NCBI GenBank assembly: GCA_937896275.1
Contig: CALBMW010000153.1
Location: 1-5,722 of the forward strand
DNA from: an uncultured Myxococcales bacterium
Lineage (GTDB): Bacteria; Myxococcota_A; Bradymonadia; UBA7976; UBA1532
Length of the DNA: 5,722 nt
Reading direction: 5' to 3'
Numbering within the stretch: the stretch's first letter is position 1; the number at the start of each line of letters is the position of its first letter. The position numbers were made by a program, and so were the translations under genes. Positions 4,422-5,722 of this stretch are shown piece by piece. A model generated the notes under the pieces. It ran no database searches and was not told where the DNA came from. It was given only the letters and a program-made list of their open reading frames with translations.

Positions 4422-5722
4422 TCAGCGAAAGGGGTCAAGGTCGCACCGCCGAACGCACAGGCTGTCACTGACGTTGCCGTCCTGGTCCTCGAGATCCACG
4501 CACTGATAGCCCTGCGGACACTCGTTGGGCTCGGGCTGACAAGGTTCGAAGCAGTAGTCGCCGAGCGGCTTCTCGTCCTCGTCCTGCAGGGACAGGCAGC
4601 GGCGCCCCTCGCCCCCGCAGCTGGTCTCGTCCATCGGGTCGCAGTCGGCCTCGCAGTGGCGGCCCTCGGCCATGACGCAGTGGGCCGTGTCGAGCTGGCA
4701 GACCTCGCCGAACGCACACTGGAAGTTGCCGCCGCAGCCGCGGCGCACGCAGCGCCCCCCCGTGCACTGGAGGTTGGCGTCGAGGCAGTCGTCGTCGACC
4801 TCGCAGCCGGGCACGCAGCGATGCGCGGCGCGGTCGCAGTGGGTCTCGGCCTCGGTGCAGTCGACGCTGCTGACGCACCCGCCCGGCACCTGGCAGTGGC
4901 CGTCGGGCCCACACGCCGCGCCCTCGCCGCAGTCGGCCGCGGCGACGCACGGGGGCGCGCAGCGCGCACCCTGGCACACCTGGCCGTTGGGACAGCCGGT
5001 GTCCTCGGCGCACCCGGGCTGGCAGACGAGCCGCTCGTTGCAGAAGCGGCCGGGGGGGCAGTCGGCGTCGTCCGCGCAGTCCCCGATCTGACGACACGTG
5101 CGGCTGTCGGGCACGCAGGCCCTCACGCCACCGCCGATCTCGGTGCAGCTGTAGCCGGGGCCGAGCACGTCGCACGATCCGTCGCAGCGACGCAGGCAGT
5201 GGCCGAGCCCCTCGGGGCCGACCGGGTGACAGGTGGCGCGGGTGTCGCAGCCGGCGCTGTCGTCACAGCGCCCGCACTGTGGCGCGCGCGGCTTGCACGC
5301 GCCCGCGCACGCGTCGCAGTAGTCGCTGGGCTGGCACTGCAGGTCGCGGGTGCAGGGCCCACCGACGCCGGGCTCGCATAGGTCGCGGCAGTTGCAGGCC
5401 GAGCCCTCCGGACAGGCGGCGCCGCCCGCGCAGGACCGCAGCGGATGACAGACGCCCTCGACGCAGGCGCCGCTGCCGCCACACTGATCGTCGTCGTCGC
5501 AGGCGGCGCGACAGACGCCATCGTCCGCGCAGACAGACGCCCCCGGACAGCCCGCGGCGTCCAGGCACGAGCCCACGCCGGGATCGCCCCCGCCCCCCGG
5601 AACGCCACCGCCCCCCGGCGCGCCCCCGCCCCCCGGTGCGCCCCCAGCCCCTTGCACGCCCCCGGCCCCTGGCTGTCCGCCCCCCCCCCCCCCGGCGTCG
5701 ACGGCCCCGCCGCCGCCCTCCC
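4422..5722 (-). CDS. Cysteine-rich secreted/surface protein with Gly-rich linker (5' end missing)
   Basis: The frame is open from the right edge to TGA 4422-4424 (432 visible residues). The N-terminus, presumably with a signal peptide or lipobox, lies outside the window. Visible residues 1-51 are a Gly/Ala/Pro linker built from GAPGGG-type hexapeptides. The remainder holds about 62 cysteines, roughly one in six residues, in repeated modules such as C-x2-DADCPPGRFC and C-x2-DTGCPNGQVC. Such proteins are common in Myxococcota and need disulfide formation, so an extracytoplasmic place is inferred. Two C-terminal modules share C-x14-C-x3-C with acidic cores (LQDEDEK and LEDQDGN), possibly cation-binding. 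No enzymatic domain is seen. The coding strand has a run of 14 G (5680-5693) in Gly codons. The role is unknown; adhesion or a structural surface role is speculation. Confidence 0.82.
   Translation of the reverse strand, partial: EGGGGAVDAGGGGGGQPGAGGVQGAGGAPGGGGAPGGGGVPGGGGDPGVGSCLDAAGCPGASVCADDGVCRAACDDDDQCGGSGACVEGVCHPLRSCAGGAACPEGSACNCRDLCEPGVGGPCTRDLQCQPSDYCDACAGACKPRAPQCGRCDDSAGCDTRATCHPVGPEGLGHCLRRCDGSCDVLGPGYSCTEIGGGVRACVPDSRTCRQIGDCADDADCPPGRFCNERLVCQPGCAEDTGCPNGQVCQGARCAPPCVAAADCGEGAACGPDGHCQVPGGCVSSVDCTEAETHCDRAAHRCVPGCEVDDDCLDANLQCTGGRCVRRGCGGNFQCAFGEVCQLDTAHCVMAEGRHCEADCDPMDETSCGGEGRRCLSLQDEDEKPLGDYCFEPCQPEPNECPQGYQCVDLEDQDGNVSDSLCVRRCDLDPFR
5581..5688 (-). repeat. 18-bp tandem repeats encoding a Gly/Pro hexapeptide linker
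   Basis: Six consecutive 18-base units can be aligned on the plus strand: 5581-5598, 5599-5616, 5617-5634, 5635-5652, 5653-5670 and 5671-5688. The first three are close copies of the form GGnnCGCCnCCGCCCCCC; the last three are increasingly degenerate. Each unit encodes six residues, such as GAPGGG, GVPGGG and GAGGVQ. The array lies wholly inside the cysteine-rich gene and preserves its frame. Confidence 0.85.
5680..5693 (-). repeat. Homopolymer of 14 G on the coding strand
   Basis: Positions 5680-5693 are 14 consecutive C on the plus strand, equal to 14 G in the cysteine-rich gene's coding strand, mostly third to first positions of Gly codons. Gain or loss of a base would shift the downstream frame. 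Such tracts are known phase-variation switches in other bacteria and are also frequent sequencing-error sites. Confidence 0.85.

Noticed and set aside
4275..5381. Open plus-strand frame of 368 codons antisense to the cysteine-rich and Nudix genes
   Set aside because: It is an Ala/Val/Leu-rich low-complexity protein, as expected from the complement of Cys/Gly/Asp codons. The minus strand carries the exact Nudix box and regular cysteine modules.

Overview
The window is very GC-rich DNA with dense, mostly minus-strand genes. Three features point to a myxobacterium or a relative (Myxococcota, the former Deltaproteobacteria): a secreted protein ending in a MYXO-CTERM-like tail, a long cysteine-rich surface-type protein behind a Gly/Pro linker, and a predicted lipoprotein of unknown family. 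The assignment rests on protein style only; no rRNA or long marker gene is present.

Layout, left to right. The last 37 codons of an unidentified plus-strand gene (1-114) are followed by tandem tRNA-Gln(CTG) and tRNA-Glu(CTC) genes and a strong intrinsic terminator (342-378). A 150-base spacer without a recognisable gene follows. Next comes ribA (GTP cyclohydrolase II, minus strand), divergent from a plus-strand lipoprotein gene. The 105 bases between them hold back-to-back candidate promoters, and the lipoprotein mRNA may be leaderless. The lipoprotein gene ends inside the 3' end of a convergent sigma-70-family gene, with a 40-base antisense overlap.

The rest is on the minus strand and is read from the right edge leftwards. 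First is a cysteine-rich secreted or surface protein that enters from outside the window, with a Gly-rich repeat linker containing a run of 14 G. About 25 bases later comes a MutT-type Nudix hydrolase, and then tsaE, joined to it by a 4-base GTGA stop/start overlap. After a 133-base gap comes a small exported protein with a C-terminal MYXO-CTERM-like anchor, which shares a GTGA overlap with the sigma-like factor.

How the genes relate: ribA (riboflavin), mutT-like (nucleotide sanitation) and tsaE (tRNA t6A modification) are housekeeping genes. The less ordinary parts are the translationally coupled pair of a membrane-anchored envelope protein and a sigma-like factor with a C-terminal Cys/His tail, and the repeat-bearing, G-tract-containing surface protein ahead of housekeeping genes. 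Neither is proven to be a new system. The coupled pair is the best candidate for an undescribed signalling unit.
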